This document shows positions 63,104 through 64,000 of a DNA stretch of 64,000 bases, piece after piece (the first letter of the stretch is position 1; each line of letters opens with the position of its first letter). The notes beneath the pieces were generated by a model that was given only the letters and a program-made list of their open reading frames with translations, did no database searches and was not told the DNA's origin. The stretch covers positions 51,160 through 115,159 of the forward strand of contig PEAN01000004.1 in assembly GCA_002753735.1 (NCBI GenBank). Direction: 5' to 3'. The translations under genes were made by a program, and so were the position numbers. This stretch comes from Magnetococcales bacterium DCbin4. GTDB lineage: Bacteria > Pseudomonadota > Magnetococcia > Magnetococcales > UBA8363.

Positions 63104-63640
63104 TCACCATGATTCTTTTACCAAAGACTGTCGCCGGATTTCTATCACTTTTTCCTCCTCCAGTCCCAGAGAGAACAGAAAGTCACGATGTGCGTGGGGC
63201 GCGCGGAGTTCAAATTCCCGGTGCCACTGGCACATGTCCGCTTCGGTCATGCCGGCGGCCCTCAAGAGGGCGACCCATTGATCCACATCCATCATCCGCT
63301 CTTCGAGGCGTTCACCGTAGTTGGCCAGCATGGTGGCAATTTTTTTTTGTCGGCCGCGTAATGCACCAATCTCCCGATGCAGGGAGTGTAACTGCGCTTC
63401 CAACGCCTGAACCAGCAGATCCTTTCGGTTCTGCGCCATGAGATGGCCAATGGCTTCAAGAGAGAGCCCTACCTCGCGCAAGGCGACGATGCGATCCAGG
63501 CGGGCAATATCTCGTTCATCATAGAGCCGGTAGTTGCCCGAGCTGCGTCCCGAGGGTTTGAGAAGCCCCATGAGATCGTAATTGACCAATGTGCTGCGGG
63601 AAAGCCCGAAGCGTTTGGCCAGACGGGAGATGGTCAACAT
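63104..63640 (-). CDS. MerR-family transcriptional regulator
   Basis: LTISRLAKRFGLSRSTLVNYDLMGLLKPSGRSSGNYRLYDERDIARLDRIVALREVGLSLEAI. Confidence 0.9.
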   Translation of the reverse strand: MLTISRLAKRFGLSRSTLVNYDLMGLLKPSGRSSGNYRLYDERDIARLDRIVALREVGLSLEAIGHLMAQNRKDLLVQALEAQLHSLHREIGALRGRQKKIATMLANYGERLEERMMDVDQWVALLRAAGMTEADMCQWHREFELRAPHAHRDFLFSLGLEEEKVIEIRRQSLVKESW

Positions 63641-63697
63641 GGATGTTTTCCCGATGTCTTGAAGGAGCGTCCCGAAGGACGCTCCCTGAACGTGATG

Positions 63698-63889
63698 TTA
63701 CCGTCCGCTCTGGTCACGGATCAGTTTGATCTCGTCCGAATCAATCCCCAGCCAGGACAAAAACGCCTGATGGCCTTCAGGATAACGCATTTCAAACAGG
63801 GTGTGCCAACGCCGCATCTGATCGTCAGTGAGGCCCAATTCACGGAACAGGCCAACCCAATGTTCCTTGCTCATGATCGTTTTGCTCAT
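63698..63889 (-). CDS. 63-aa protein homologous to the C-terminal domain of the adjacent MerR regulator
   Basis: HWVGLFRELGLTDDQMRRWHTLFEMRYPEGHQAFLSWLGIDSDEIKLIRDQS aligns ungapped with the MerR C-terminus. Confidence 0.75.
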   Translation of the reverse strand: MSKTIMSKEHWVGLFRELGLTDDQMRRWHTLFEMRYPEGHQAFLSWLGIDSDEIKLIRDQSGR

Positions 63890-63944
63890 GGTTTTTCTCC
63901 GATGGACAATAGTTCTACTTTGTCACATTCATTAATCAGGGATT

Positions 63945-64000
63945 GTTGACACTCGAAAAATTATTGAAAGAAAAAAGGGGTCTGGGGGATTGCCCCCAGG
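63945..64000. repeat. MITE-like element, copy E (cut by window edge)
   Basis: gttgacactcgaaaaattattgaaagaaaaaaggggtctgggggattgcccccagg matches copy A left end. Confidence 0.8.

Overview
Gene-dense 64 kb bacterial chromosomal window, moderately to highly GC-rich, with long antisense shadow ORFs over the real genes. No rRNA, CRISPR array or complete IS element was recognised; tRNAs were not searched with a model. Main content, left to right: YgfZ C-terminus (truncated at the edge), nitronate monooxygenase-like protein, RsmC-like methyltransferase, HAD phosphatase, FKBP PPIase, NeuA-like cytidylyltransferase and GmhB-like phosphatase. Then a minus-strand block of TolC-like protein, TPR/diheme lipoprotein and two giant modular FecR/cadherin-like surface or secreted proteins (2475 and 2151 aa). 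Next a plus-strand redox cluster at 24.5-32.9 kb: two multiheme c cytochromes, FAD/2Fe-2S reductase, cNMP-binding plus four-cluster 4Fe-4S protein, bis-heme b membrane protein and a decaheme c protein with a Cys-rich N-terminus. Then an accessory patch (Rpn-like nuclease, low-GC TIR/NDT-like effector candidate, partial Rpn copy, HEPN/MNT pair), a DctP-LivK fusion receptor with hybrid kinases, gcvPA-gcvPB-eno, a degenerate second eno 3' end, another sensor kinase, RecQ, a second Rpn-like protein, MBL/FAD/cNMP/kinase genes, an atypical tyrosine recombinase, a pseudopilin, a SUI1-type protein and a MerR regulator with a paralogous mini-protein. The strongest candidates for undescribed biology are the cNMP/ferredoxin/cyt b/decaheme electron-transfer cluster, a family of ~210-bp MITE-like intergenic inverted-repeat elements (at least 5 copies), and the paired giant proteins with near-identical N-terminal cassettes. 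All assignments come from reading translated motifs by eye; no database search was run.
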